Both the position numbers and the translations under genes were made by a program. From Anaspis maculata (lineage: Eukaryota; Arthropoda; Insecta; Coleoptera; Scraptiidae): DNA of 64,000 nucleotides. The stretch spans positions 55,507,423-55,571,422 of the forward strand of contig OX421968.1 of the NCBI GenBank assembly GCA_949128115.1, written 5' to 3'. This document shows positions 48,430-60,194 of the stretch, one piece after another. How positions within the stretch are numbered: position 1 is the first letter of the stretch; the number at the start of each line of letters is the position of its first letter. The notes below the pieces were generated by a model. The model saw only the letters and a program-made list of their open reading frames with translations, was not told where the DNA came from and ran no database searches.

Positions 48430-50245
48430 TGAAAAAAAATTTGCGGATTATTCCATGGATTATTCACTAGTTTTTAAGGAAAAAATTATTAAAGTTACAG
48501 AACTCACGAACTCACGCAGTGTATTTTCGGCGATCGACTCGATTTGAAACCAAGAAGGTTATAGTCCAGTCAAATTAAGCAAAAATCGGGCCAAACCGGA
48601 AATAAATTCCGAAGTTGACGAAATTTGGTGGATCGATGCAGAATTTAACGTAGAATAACATACTGAAATTCCCAAGAATTCCAATGCTTGGATTTTTTTT
48701 AGAACCAATAAAAGAGCGCCATCTTTGAAAATTTTCGATTTTTTCTGAATAACTTGTAAACTATTACTTTTAGAACACAAATACCCGCGAAGCAAATGTA
48801 GCCCGTTAAATTCGCAAGAGATCAGTGCTAAACTCATTACTTTGTGGTCAATACTCTCTGAGATACAGCGTCTGCTAAAGCGCAGTGAAAATTACTTAAA
48901 ATTTATTTCCGGATTTTACGTAACAATTTGCATAGTGTCAGTTCAGGGGGCTGTAACGTGGACAGCAAATGTGCGGATTTCAATGTGTTTCACATGCTTG
49001 GAAAGCCAACTCAACATTCGGTATCACACTTTTGTCTAGAAGTCGCCAACTTCAACATGGTACTTTTCCTCGACCTTTGAAATCGATACTTGATGTCCCG
49101 AAGAATTCCCAAAAATCGATTTTCTTCATATCATGCCATTTGCCTAATTTTCCAAGTAGGGCAAAACCATCCAAGGAATATATGGAGAATTAAATACCAA
49201 AAACATAACATGTTCCGGGATATTTTTCCTAGTGATGGTTCCTGAGTTATATGGGTTGAAAGATGAAAACGATCTATTTGGAGAAAAGATAGGTAGTCCG
49301 GTCCCTAACTGCTGAATACTGTACGGACCTTGCATTTGATGATACAAAATGCCACTTAGCAGACGTATGGAATATACTTATGCATATTCCACGTCTGCCA
49401 AGTGGCATCTCACACCTCAAATGAGGGGTCCATACAGTATTCAGCAGTTAGTGTCCGGACTACCTATCTTTTTCCAAATAGATCGTTTTAGTCTTTCAAC
49501 CCATATAACTCAGGAACTCTCACTGGGAAAAAGATTCCGAAACATGTTATTTTTTTGGTATTCAATTCTTCATATATTCCCTAGATGGCTTTGCTCCGCT
49601 GAAAAAATTAGATAAATGGCATGAGTATGAAAAAAAATAATTTTTGGGAATTCTTCGAGGCATCAAGTATCTATTTCAAAGGTCGAGGAAAAGTACCATT
49701 TTGAAGTTGGCAACTTCTAGATAAAAATATGATAGCGAATGTTGAATTGGCTTTCCAAAAATGTAAAACACAATGGAATCCGCACATTTGCTGTCCACGT
49801 TACAGCCCCTGAACTGACGCCATGCAAATTGTTACGTAAAATCCTGAAATAAATTTTGAGTAATTTTCACTGCCTTCCAGCAAACGCTGTATCTCAGAGA
49901 CTATTGACCACAAAGTAATAAGTTTAGTACTGATCTCTTGAGAATCTAATGAGCTACATTTGCTTTGCTCGTTTTTGTGTTCTAAATGTTATAGTTTACA
50001 AGTTATTCAGAAAAAAATCGAAATTTTCCAAGGATGGCGCTCTTTTATTGGTCCTAGAAAAAAAGCCAAGCCTTGGAATTTCCGGGCATTTCAGTATGTT
50101 ATTCCACGTTAAATTCTGCATCGATCCATCAAATATTCGTCCACTTCCGAATTTATTCCCGGTTAAAACCTATTTTGACTGGACTATTATGCAAAAGAAA
50201 ATTGGCGGATTATTAACTGGTTTTTGAGAAATAAATTACTGGAAT
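48430..50245. repeat. Near-perfect 1.8-kb palindrome with almost no loop
   Basis: Arms 48430-49360 and 49370-50245 mirror each other; the centre is GACGTATGGAATATACTTATGCATATTCCACGTCTG (49358-49396). Examples: TAGTCCAGTCAAATTAAGC / AAAACCTATTTTGACTGGACTA. Flanking GTCATAAAGGGCAAC (48352) pairs with GTTGCCCTTTATGAC (50536), so a larger foldback is possible. Open frames on both strands are mirror images and not genes. Confidence 0.82.
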
Positions 50246-50299
50246 TTTGGGACCACACATGATATATTTTCTACGCCGGGCGGGTATGCAACTTAACAA

Positions 50300-50410
50300 T
50301 TGAAGAAAGCGGGTTAGGCAGAAGGTGGTAGCTATAGCGACTATTACGTGAAAACGGCGGGGCGGCTTAGGCAGAAGGTGTAGCTATAGCGACTTTTACG
50401 TGAAAACGTT
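50300..50410 (+). repeat. Direct duplication of about 57 bp
   Basis: GGCAGAAGGTGGTAGCTATAGCGACTATTACGTGAAAACG occurs twice in a row with small differences (near 50316 and 50371). Confidence 0.8.
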
Positions 50411-50414
50411 CAGT

Positions 50415-50845
50415 TCTAGTGCCAAAGTGCTATATTTAATGTAAGTAAACCGCATTTGTCCGTACTTAAATCGACCCACAGTTGCATAAGGAAGAGAATG
50501 GTGGTAGAATGGTTACTGTAAAATGTTCGGTCTCCGTTGCCCTTTATGACTCAAGCACCAAGCACCCACACTCCACAGTACACTTTGCTTTTGGTCCTTT
50601 GTGCTGGGACCCACCATACCAACGAAATCTTTCCTCGATAACTCCACCAGAGGGGCCTCCCCCGGGTGTATGCTAAAATTCGACAACAATTTCCAAGGTG
50701 ACCGTGTCATAAAAGGGACCCGCAGCCGCACATTTTACAGTAACGATTCTACCACCATTCTCTTCCTTATGCAATTTTGAGTGGATCTAGGTACGGAAGA
50801 ATGCGATTTACTTACGTTAACTATTCCTATTTTGCACTTGAACAT
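50415..50845. repeat. Palindrome of about 430 bp
   Basis: CAGTTGCATAAGGAAGAGAATGGTGG... pairs with ...CCACCATTCTCTTCCTTATGCAATTTTG; pairing extends outward through GTAAGTAAACCGCATTTGTCCGTAC / GTACGGAAGAATGCGATTTACTTAC. Its inner part (50590-50672) is an inverted match to 45455-45545. Confidence 0.78.
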
Positions 50846-50912
50846 CGCCAACTTCCCTCTTCTGTCGTCATGGTAACCACTCTATTCTCGCTGTTTCTTT
50901 TTTTTTTGACAA

Positions 50913-51369
50913 TGGGGAACTATAGTGGCAAACGCCTGAAGTAATGGCGCCCGTGTTCCATGCACCCCAGCTGTCATCAGTGTCATTTTAAGCGTACATA
51001 ACCTCAACTTTGTAATTGTCGTTTCATTTTTATTTGTCAGCACTCAGCATAGGAACCAGCGGTTTGCGTTACTTCGTGAATTGAAAAGTAGAAACGCCGA
51101 TAAGCCAAAAATCGCGTTGAAAAAATTGGTAGTGACGTGTTGTGTATCAGGCTGTAACAGTTCCAAAAGACCATACCTTTGCAGTTTGCACCAGCTCTTT
51201 TTTATTCCCTCTCAGTGGGGATCCCTCCCGGTCTCAACTCTTCTTTGAGCACTTTCCACTTTCCGTACATTTGTTTGCATTTCTTTGAGGTTATGTATGT
51301 TAACTGTCAATATGGGTGCATGGAACACGTCGCCCTCTACAATCCGTTTTGCCTATAGTTCCCCATTGA
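50913..51369. mobile_element. TIR element with THAP-like coding trace, about 455 bp
   Basis: The ends AATGGGGAACTATAG and CTATAGTTCCCCATT pair, and a further GTTCCATGCACCC / GGGTGCATGGAAC pair lies inside. GAC lies outside both ends, a possible 3-bp duplication. The plus strand near 51120-51215 can be read as KLVVTCCVSGCNSSKRPY, which has the CCVxGCN start of THAP zinc-finger domains found in P-type transposases and host proteins; it soon runs to a stop. Confidence 0.55.
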
Positions 51370-52865
51370 CGTTTCATTCCCAGCTGTCAACGTTCCACAG
51401 CTAGCTGTCAGCTGTCAAACGACATTACTCCTTGGAGGTTATTGTGCCTTTCAGAGTGTATGCCGTGAAGAAGGAAACAAAAAACATGCCAGATATTTCA
51501 GCTTTTGTGTCATGCAAGGCCAGTACGAAACTCCAGATCGGCTTCCACGGGTTCGACGTTGGCAACCGTGAAAAAAGCTGTATTGTTGTCTGCCTATTAT
51601 ATCAATTGAGCGGAGAATAAAAGCCGAGATAGAAGCACACAACGAAAATTATAGATACAGTTATATTGTTAGTTGTTACTTGCTAATAGGAGCTACGCGA
51701 AAAATGTGAAAATGCATGTGCTCTACAAAGCGCAGTATGTTATTGCCATTTAAAAAACACCAATATGGATTGAAAAGCAAATAGAGGAATTACACGCGTC
51801 AACTACCTATTTTTCGCGATTTTCTCTTCGTCTTCTGTGTTTTATTCCTTCTTTTTGAACTTACTCTAACTCTTTTTATGCTTTTGCGCGATACCTTCCA
51901 TACGTTATTATCCTTTTTTTTGCACTCTTCTGTTATTTTTTCCCTTCATTTCATTCCTTCTTTACACGCGTCGACTGCCTTTTTTGCGACTTTTTCTCGT
52001 TTTATGTGATTTATTTCTACTTTTTAATGTTTTTTTTTCACAATTGTTAGCGATTCTTAGCGGTGTTTGTTTTGCGATGCGTTGTTTTTAGTTTCTCCCC
52101 GCCCAACACCCCTATTTTTGCTCCCGGGTCCTGTTGATGTTTTTTTTTCGCTTAATATAATTTCCATTTCGGGGGGATTGCATAGCCGCCCGGCGCTGAA
52201 AATACACTGCGCAGTCTCCTAAGTTTCATATTTTTTTCTCTCGAAACTTGTGGATCTTCCGCAAAATTTCCAAACCTTCTTGGCCATTGTTTGTAGTCCA
52301 TTCCTACTTTTGGAATGATCGAAATCGAGGTCCCCTTTATGACACGGTCACCAAAATTTGAGATAAAAGGTGTGGATGATCCATCAAGTTTTCAGTTTTC
52401 CGAGCCGAGCTAATTGAGATGTTGAGCTGGCAAGAATTTTGTAAAAATGGCAAAAATCAATAAGAAAATGGATGAAACCATGGGACCAGGGAGCGAATTG
52501 GGGTGCTGGGTGGCTAAGAAATTTGAAAAACTGAACTGAAAATTTGAAAAAATTTGTAACTGCGAAAAAAAGCAGAAATGTTTGATAACTCCCAGAAAAC
52601 TTGTACTTTTCACAGCCTGTGTAGCTCAGGAATATTAGGAATAAATTGCACCAAACCCGGAATAAAGTCTGAACCGAATTTTTTTTTGTTCAATATCATT
52701 ATGTGACATGTTCCGAACATACCATTGAAAATCCCAAACTGTACCCCATCTGCGTTACAATATCTTGGTAGAAGATGGCGCAGCACACCATTTTTTGTGC
52801 GTTTTTCAATTATAAACCAATAAAATGAAACAAAACTCTCCGACCAACACAACACCAGAAGCTAC
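51370..52865. other. No supported gene; pyrimidine-rich tract
   Basis: 51800-52150 is strongly T/C-rich with ACACGCGTC(A/G)ACT(A/G)CC repeated (near 51792 and 51964). The rest has short frames only. A region near 52620-52850 resembles, weakly, the palindrome at 48560-48830 (AATAAATTGCACCAAACCCGGAATAAA). Confidence 0.4.
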
Positions 52866-52867
52866 AC

Positions 52868-53540
52868 AGACACGTGTTTCGCCCCGGTTGGGGGCTCATT
52901 AGTGCGCAGTCATTCAGTCCGACCATCCGGCGCTGTGGCAGTCAGAGATCCCAGTAATGTAACACCCAGGGGGACTCCTAATATGTGAGTCTCCCAAGCG
53001 GCGCCATCTATCAAAGGCATTCCGCAGATGCTATATTCCGAAAGGCATCAGGCAGGTGAGGGAATTAATCACAAAGTCAACGTAAAGCCACACCATCGCC
53101 AGGAGCATCGATGGTAAAGTGTACACACATATACTCCAGCTAAGTAGGGCAATGTTAGAAGACAACAAACACACATGTATTGAAATGCGAAGGTGCTCTC
53201 TTTTGACCCAAAAAGGAGCAATATTTGCCTGTTTGTTGTCTTCTATCATTGCCCTACTTAGCTTGAGTATATTGTGTACACTTCACCTTCGATGCTCCTG
53301 GCGATGGTGTGGCTTTACGTAGACTTTGTGTTTATTTCCCTCACCTGCCTGATACCTTTCGGAATATAGCATCTGCGGAATGCCTTTGATAGATGGCACC
53401 GCTTGGGAGACTCACATAATAGGAGTCCCCCTGAGTGTTGCATCACTGGGATCTTTGACTGCCACAGCGCCGGATGGTTGGACTGGATGCCTGCGCACTG
53501 ATGAGCCCCCAACGGGAGCGAAGCACACGTTCGTGCAGTC
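52868..53540. repeat. Palindrome of about 670 bp
   Basis: CGGCGCTGTGGCAGTCA / TGACTGCCACAGCGCCG, GGCATTCCGCAGATGCTATATTCCG and its complement, and TAAGTAGGGCAATG / CATTGCCCTACTTA mark arms of about 290-300 bp around a centre near 53195. Outer parts contain CCCCGGTTGGGGGCTCAT / ATGAGCCCCCAACGGG. Part of the same sequence (GAAATGC(G/T)AAGGTGC) recurs at 53588. Non-coding. Confidence 0.78.
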
Positions 53541-53989
53541 TCGGTCTGATCGTCTAGTGTTGTGGTAGTCGGAGAGCTTTTTCTCATTGAAATGCTAAGG
53601 TGCCCGCTTTTGGCCCAAAAAAGCGCCATAATTTGCTTGTTTGTTTTCTTCTATAACCCAATAAATTGTGGAAATACGGGAGATATTTTCAATCAGTGTA
53701 ACTCTGTAACATTCCCCGAACATCGAGGGGTTGACCTCCTGAGAAAAATGTGCTCACCAAAATCGCCAATTGCCCCAAAATTGACAGAAAATTGCCACAC
53801 AATTGCTAGAAAATTGCCACAATTGCCAGAAATTCGCTCACGGCTGTACACCAAAATTGCCAAGTGGTTGGTTAACCCCTCGCCGAACATTTCCTGAAAA
53901 ATTTCCCGCACTGCCCCTGTGGTCATGGAGATGGAGGTCAATTTTCTTCGATATACTCACTTTTTTCCGGTTTCCTCAAAAGGGGCCAA

Positions 53990-54185
53990 CCACTCCGGGA
54001 ATACCTGTACAAAATGTTAAGAATACTTGGGAGATACTAGGTAATACTTGGAGAATACTAGGAAATATATGGAAATACCGGGAATATTCGGGAATACTCC
54101 GGAAATACCTGAGAATACATGGGAATACTCGAGAATATGTGTGAATATCAGGAAATATATAGGAATACCTAGGAAATACTGTATC
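53990..54185 (+). repeat. GGGAATACTT-type minisatellite
   Basis: About 17 degenerate 11-12-bp units (GGAATACTTGG, GGAAATACCTG). It begins with CCGGGAATACCTGTACAAA. A second array with the same unit is at 57000-57190 and ends in TCGGAATACCTGTACAAA. Confidence 0.8.
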
Positions 54186-54465
54186 AGAAAACCTCACCAG
54201 AGATCGGGAGACGAGCCGTTTCCATTTGTTATGGAAAAAATATCGTCGTTCGAAAGAGAAACGAGACAGAGAGAACAACACAGTTCGAGGGTAAAAGAAT
54301 CGGTGCTGTGAATTTCTGGGGAAAAGCGTTAATAAAGGGAAAGGTAGACAAAATTGTCATACATTTTTTAACAATTGCTTCTCCTGCATGCGTAAAATAG
54401 TAGTAATACTTATACGAGAATTTTCATAGAATTAACAGCTTATTTTGATCTTGTTCACCTAATCT

Positions 54466-55092
54466 AAACAAGTGAATATCTCCTCACTTGCGTGAGTCGC
54501 AATAGCGCGTTTTCTTAGTGCAGATCTGTTGATTGAAATGAAGTCCAGCTTGAGAATAAGATTGTTCGTACGAGACAAAAGTAAGTTTCACGTTTCATCA
54601 CAATCGTTCGACTAATAAGAGATTCCAATATGGCGACCTAAGCTATCCATCGGCAAAAGTTCCAGGGCTCTAGCTTCATACCCCGAGGAGTAGTTCAGCT
54701 TCTTAGAAGTGCAAAGGAAATCTTTGTTTCGTGATAATAATAATGGTAACTATGTAGAAATGAAATAACAAGCCCATTGGCCACCCTTGGAGACATCGAT
54801 CAGCTATTCATCGGGAGAAGTTCCAGGGCTCTAGCTTCATTACCCAAGGAGGAGTTCAACTTCTTAGAAGTGCACAGGAAATCTTTGTTTTTTGATAAAA
54901 ATAATAATAATGATGATAACTTTGTATGGATAAAAAAAAGTCCACTGGCCACCCTTCCTTCGGGACATTTATAGCTATCCATCAGAAAAGATTCCAAGGC
55001 TCTAGCTTCATTCCCCGAAAAGGAGTAGGTACCAACTTCTTAATTTCTACACGGACAGACAGGCAGACAAACCGGCCGTATAAGCGTCATTT
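54466..55092 (+). mobile_element. Family-W hairpin-ended repeat, copy 2
   Basis: Starts AAACAAGTGAATATCTCCTCAC...GTGAGTCGCAATAGCGCG and ends GGACAGACAGGCAGACAAACCGGCCGTATAAGCGTCATT. Internal units of about 165 bp carry GAAAAGTTCCAGGGCTCTAGCTTCAT. Non-coding. It matches the repeat at 14466-15300 in inverted orientation. Confidence 0.7.
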
Positions 55093-55134
55093 TAAGGTAC
55101 TAAGCTACTTGTGTGGCGAAGTATATGGCATATT

Positions 55135-56085
55135 AAACAAGTGAATATCCCCTCACGTGCGTGAGTTGCAATAGCGCATTTTCTTAGGGCAGATCTGTCA
55201 TTGATGAAAGCAAGGATGAGAGTCATGGTTGAAAATAAGAATGTTCATACGAAACAAGAGTAAGTTTCATGTCAATCGTCCACTAAATAAATAAGAGATT
55301 TCAATATGGCGGCCAAGATGGCGGCGGAATCATAAAATTCAGTGGAACGATTTTCATGAAACTTTGAACTTACCCTTGGCCTTGTACATATGTTCAATCT
55401 TATTTACAAACTGGATTCCATGATTCCGCCGCCATATTGAAATTTCTTATTGAAACGATCTTCATTAAGCTTGGAACTTCCCTTGTCTCGTATGTTCAAT
55501 CTTATTTTTGGCGCATTGTCCTAAGAAAATGAGGCTGATATGGCCGGTCTGTCTGTCTGTCCATCTGTCCGTGTACAAATTAAGAAGTTGTACTCCTCCT
55601 CGGGGAATCAAGCTAGGGCCTTGGAACTTTTTTCGATGGATAGCCAAGGGTGGCCAATGGGCATTTTTTTCATCCATACATCGTTATCATTATTATTATC
55701 AAAAACCAAAGACTTCCTGTGGACTTCAAAGAAATTGAACTCCTCCTTGGGCGATGAAGCTAGAGCCCTGGAACTTCTTTCGATGGATAGCTTAGGTTCT
55801 CAGGGGTGGCCAATAGGCAGATTGGATTTCATGGTGGTGGCGCCATCTTGGTCACCATATTGAAATCTCTTATTAGTGGAACGATTTTCATGTAACTTGG
55901 AACTTACCCTTGTCTCGTATGATTATTCTTATTTTCAAGCCAAGTTCCATAATTCCACCGCCATCTTTGCCGCCACATTGAATTTTTCATTAGTGGAACG
56001 ATTGTCATGAAACTTGGATGTCTTGGAACTTACTTTTGTTTCGTATGAACATTCTCATTTTCAAGCTAATTTAATAATTCTTCTG
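55135..56085 (+). mobile_element. Family-W repeat, copy 3
   Basis: Starts AAACAAGTGAATATCCCCTCACG...CAATAGCGCATTTTCTTAGG only 43 bp after copy 2. Near 55510 GCGCATTGTCCTAAGAAAATGAGG followed by GGCCGG and (TGTC)n starts a second half-unit with GCCATATTGAAATCTC-type repeats. The right edge is approximate. Confidence 0.6.
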
Positions 56086-56760
56086 AAATTTGGAGACTTA
56101 TCTCTCAAAATGTGTTACAACTAGTACCTAACACCCTGTATTACAGGGTGAGTAAATAGTAAGGGATCGGAACACTACGTTTCACCCGTTCAAGATTGAA
56201 ATATGATTCAAACGCCTATCCACATTGTTTTTTATTCTGCGTCGGCTGCGTCATTCAAAAAAAATTCAATTATACAGGGTAGGGGAGTCATATAGTTCAG
56301 GTAGGTACCTATAAGTATGTCAACTTTTTTTTTTCAAATTGGACATCCTATACTCTATCGCATATTCTTATTAGCCTTTAAAGGCTAATACTATACAATA
56401 CTAATAGGTTCAGGGTTCAGGGCGGTATGAAATGTTTAATGTTTGACGTTTTGGTGCAGCGTTACCGTCTTGAAATTTGGAATACATTGAGATAAATGAC
56501 ATCTCCATCCACATGACATAATAAGGTTTGGCGGTAATGTACGTAAAATTGTTTATTCAAGAAAGTCATAACTTCATTTATTAAAATGGCACCCCCTGTA
56601 CTTTTTGACATGATTGAATCTGTCTGTGGTCTGGCTACATTTTTCATAAGGGATGTCCTATACCTAAGATGCATATTTTTTGGAATATTGGACATTTTTT
56701 TAAGAAAATAATTTTTCACACCCTGTACTGTACCTAAAGCCAAACCTTATCAAGTCAGGG
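56086..56760. repeat. Cluster of fragmentary CAGGGTG-type termini
   Basis: CACCCTGTATTACAGGGTG (56131-56149) is two termini abutting at TATTA. Further CACCCCCTGTAC (56589) and CACACCCTGTAC (56717) motifs follow. They look like broken ends of the TA palindromes, without clear arms. Confidence 0.5.
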
Positions 56761-56999
56761 AGGTAAAGCTGTCCTTTTTCTTCGTGATGGTACCTATACA
56801 TTTTTTTTGACGTTTTGATGCGGCGTTGCCAAACAGATTTTTCTTTAGATTTCAACGCATGACTATTATTATTAGTATTAACTAAAAAAAGAATCTCACT
56901 GCTAAGTTTTATACTTATAAGGTTATTTAATAACGTTATAAACCGCGAGGGTGTGTCAATTCAAGGTTTTTAGGCCTTTAACTGCGATATATTTCAATT

Positions 57000-57190
57000 T
57001 GGGTGCATAGGAAATACTTTGGGAATACCTGAAAATACTTGTAAATTTTAGGAAATACTGGGGAATACAAGGAAATACTGAGGAATACATGGAAATACTT
57101 GGGAATATCAAGAAATATTGAAGAATACTTGGGAAATAATAGGGAATACGTGGAAATGCAGGAATAGGTGGGAAATACATGGTATTCTCG
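57000..57190 (-). repeat. GGGAATACTT-type minisatellite, second array
   Basis: Units GGGAATACCTG, GGAAATACTG and TGGGAATATC in tandem, same family as 53990-54185; ends at CGGAATACCTGTACAAA (57190). Confidence 0.78.
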
Positions 57191-57204
57191 GAATACCTGT
57201 ACAA

Positions 57205-57980
57205 ATTTTCATGAGTGGTTGCGGAAATGCGGAAATTACGAGGATTATTTCAATCGAATAGCACTGGCAGTACTGGCACCTCAACATCTACTACCCGAGG
57301 CATCTCATGATCATCGCTATAAACGCTGTCTTACCTCTGTCAGACTGTCAAAGTCTAATTCTCTTATTATTACAAAATGCAAGGTTGATTCCAACAGCAA
57401 TTCATACATAATATCCCTTAGCTATAAGTGCATCAAGATCGAAGTACAGAAACATGCTTGACTTGTGATTAGTATTAAAAGGCAATAAATACAAAGTGGG
57501 CCTCTTTCTATAACCGGTGGAGGGATAAATAAGGACAATTGGGAGGCCCGCCATTGGCCAGGATATAAATAAAAATGATCAGGACCTTTCACTGCACAAT
57601 GATGACTGTAGACCCAACCGTTTAGCTTTTGAAAAGAGTCGATTTATATTCAGCGCTTGGTATAATTGGCCGAAGCAGGGTGCAAACATATAAGGGTAAT
57701 ATCCTGTGGCGGTGGTGCTTCTGCCACTCAATTACTTATTTACTCTCGCATCTAATTTGACTGAAGGCGCAGATGGGATGTCCTTTGACACTTGCATTCA
57801 CTTTAATATTCCTGCTATACTGCCTTAATTTTTCTAAATTAGATTAAATCAAATTAGTCTTCTGTCTTGTTACCTAATGGTTTTCTATTATTCCTGCGAA
57901 AGAAAATTTCTTCAAATAAACTAGCCAACACTCTGCTCATTCAGAGTACCGCATCATCATGTTTGGGTTATTGGACAGTA
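57205..57980. other. No recognisable gene
   Basis: Mixed sequence with a 97-codon frame (57168-57461) of unknown nature, partly overlapping the minisatellite. The piece CTATAAACGCTGTCTTACCTC...TTATTATTACAAAATGCAAG reads SHDHRYKRCLTSVRLSKSNS, which might be a decayed coding remnant. Confidence 0.35.
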
Positions 57981-57983
57981 TTA

Positions 57984-58098
57984 ATAAAAAATAAGCATAA
58001 GCATTTGCATAGATTTTCGACTTTTCGAGGAGTTGCTAAGCAGACTTTTCCTGGCAACGCATATGAAATCCAAGCAAATGCTTATGCTTATTTTTTAT
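57984..58098. mobile_element. Small MITE, about 115 bp
   Basis: ATAAAAAATAAGCATAAGCATTTGC on the left and its inverted copy on the right; the centre has CGAGGAGTTGCTAAGCAGAC, a block that also lies in the hairpin at 58970-59025. Confidence 0.7.
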
Positions 58099-58384
58099 CA
58101 CCCATTGTGATCTTCAAGGATTCTAATAATAAGGAAGTTCGAAAATTTTGAGAGGTTTTAGGACTAATGAAATTGCAAACTTCTTGTCACTGCGACGTTT
58201 CGCCCATGATTTTGGGCTTCCTCAGGCTGAAAATTTATTTAAACATGAATGGAAAATGCGACCGCAACAATTATACATATTATACATATGTACCAGTGTG
58301 ACAATAAATGAATGTATTTTTAGAAGCGGACCCCGGATTTGCTTAAAGGTGTTGAAAGCATAGTATATTTGAATTAGAATTTTT

Positions 58385-59598
58385 GCTTGAAGAAAGTAGT
58401 TCTCAAACGGTTCTTTGCTATATGGTTAGCTCATCCCCACCTGTTTAACATGTTAAAATCATACATCCCTGTGACGCGTAATACTTAGTATACAGGGTGA
58501 AAATTTAAAAAAAAATCTTCAAACTTTCTTATCCCGGTGAAATAATTCTCGAAAAAAACAGCCTCTCATTATTCAGCAACCTTATGGTCTCCTACTGAAC
58601 GTGTGAAAAACTCACCCCTTGATAGCTGCTGGTATTCTACGTACAAGGTGAAATCAATTTTTTTTCAATAAATTTTATCTTGATCAAATCAATCCGGACA
58701 AAGACCATTTCCGGCTCTGTTAGAAGTCTATAATCTCTCATTCAAGATATAAAAATGTCACATTCCTTAAACTGCTAAAACATGACATACAGAGTGGAAC
58801 ACCCTTTTTTTGTTTAATTTTTTTCCTGGGTCACATTAATTCGGATGATAATCTTACCCACTTCAAAGGAGAGCCTAGAGTATTTGGCAAAACATATCAA
58901 AAATTTACATTTCTGCAATCACTGCAACTACTGGCTACTGTAGCATCAAGCATTTTTGCGATTTTGGTTGTGCGAGGAGTTGCTAAGGACAATTTCCTTA
59001 GCAACTCCTTGCACAAAAAAAGTTGAAGCAACATATAATTCATCCTGTATATCAAGTCAGAGTGATATTAGAAATGCAGATTTTTTATATAGCTTGCGGA
59101 AAACTCTCAGCTTTCCAGTAAACAAGATAAGATTATTATCCTAATTAATTTTATCCGGAAAAAATAAAACAAATAAAGTATGTTTTACCCTGTAGGTTGT
59201 GTTTAGGGAGTTCGAGGAATGTGACATTTTTATATCTTGAATGAGAGATTATAGGCTTGTAACAGAGCTGGAATTGGCTTTTGTCTGGATTGATTAGATG
59301 GAGATAAAAAACATTGAAAAAAAAATTGATTTCACCCTGTACGTAGGATACCAGCGACTATGGAGGGGTACATTTTTCAAATGTTCAATAGGAGATTATA
59401 AGGTAGCTAAATAAGGGGAGACTGTTTTTCTCGAGGATTATTTCATCGAAATAAAAAATTTCAAAGATTTGTTCTTCAATTTCCACCCTGTATACTAAGT
59501 ATTACGCGTCACAGGGATGTATGCTTTCAACATGTTGAACAGGTGAGGATGAGCTAACCATATAGCAAAAAACCATTTGAGAACTACTTTCTTCAAGC
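58385..59598. mobile_element. 1.2-kb palindrome, centre at 58995
   Basis: GCTTGAAGAAAGTAGTTCTCAAA pairs with TTTGAGAACTACTTTCTTCAAGC. Internal TATACAGGGTG/CACCCTGTATA (58490/59483) and further CACCCTGTAC motifs lie in the arms, as in the first palindrome of the window. The centre is a short perfect hairpin, GTGCGAGGAGTTGCTAAGGA...TCCTTAGCAACTCCTTGCAC. Non-coding. Confidence 0.83.
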
Positions 59599-60192
59599 AG
59601 GAGATATTCTTTTTACTATTTCAAGTACACTAGCAGTGTAGTGTGACAATTTTATCAGCGATTAGCTTCTTTTTCATGCTTCTGAAACTTTATGCATCAC
59701 ATTGAAGACAGACAAACCAACTTTAGTCTAATAATAAGTACCTACCTTTTAAGCAAACTTGATATTAACATAAGTAAGAACTTCCATTATGATTTATCTA
59801 ACTTTTTGTAATAGTATAATATTACATGCTCGCAGCATGCTCGAAGCGGTAAATAAAGCTCTGACCGCCGAGACTATGTATACTTTTTCATTCTCAACCA
59901 TTCTGAACATCCAACAGCAATATAGGTGTATAAATTTTTTTTTGACTTTATTGTGTTTTGTTTCATGTTCACGGACCCATCAATATCTAGCTTTGCTTTA
60001 TAAAGCTTTCTGAAAATGTTCACCAGTAGTAGCGATGTGCAGATCATAATGAGCTGCTCTTATTACTTCACAACTCCAAAGTTGATACCAAACGTTACGG
60101 AGTGACTGAGAATGAAGTCACTCATTTTGCATTTCCGAACTCACCATGAGCTGAGCCCGCAGGTTATTTTTTGTCACCTCAACACTCAACAG
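59599..60192. other. No recognisable feature
   Basis: AT-rich; one 74-codon frame (59789-60013) without known motifs. Confidence 0.4.
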
Positions 60193-60194
60193 TA

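Noticed and set aside
48559..50227. Mirror frames of about 90 codons in the 1.8-kb palindrome
   Set aside because: They arise from symmetric arms and carry no recognisable motif.
54466..56085. Helitron classification for the hairpin repeats
   Set aside because: A hairpin exists but no consistent TC...CTRR ends or A/T target could be shown.
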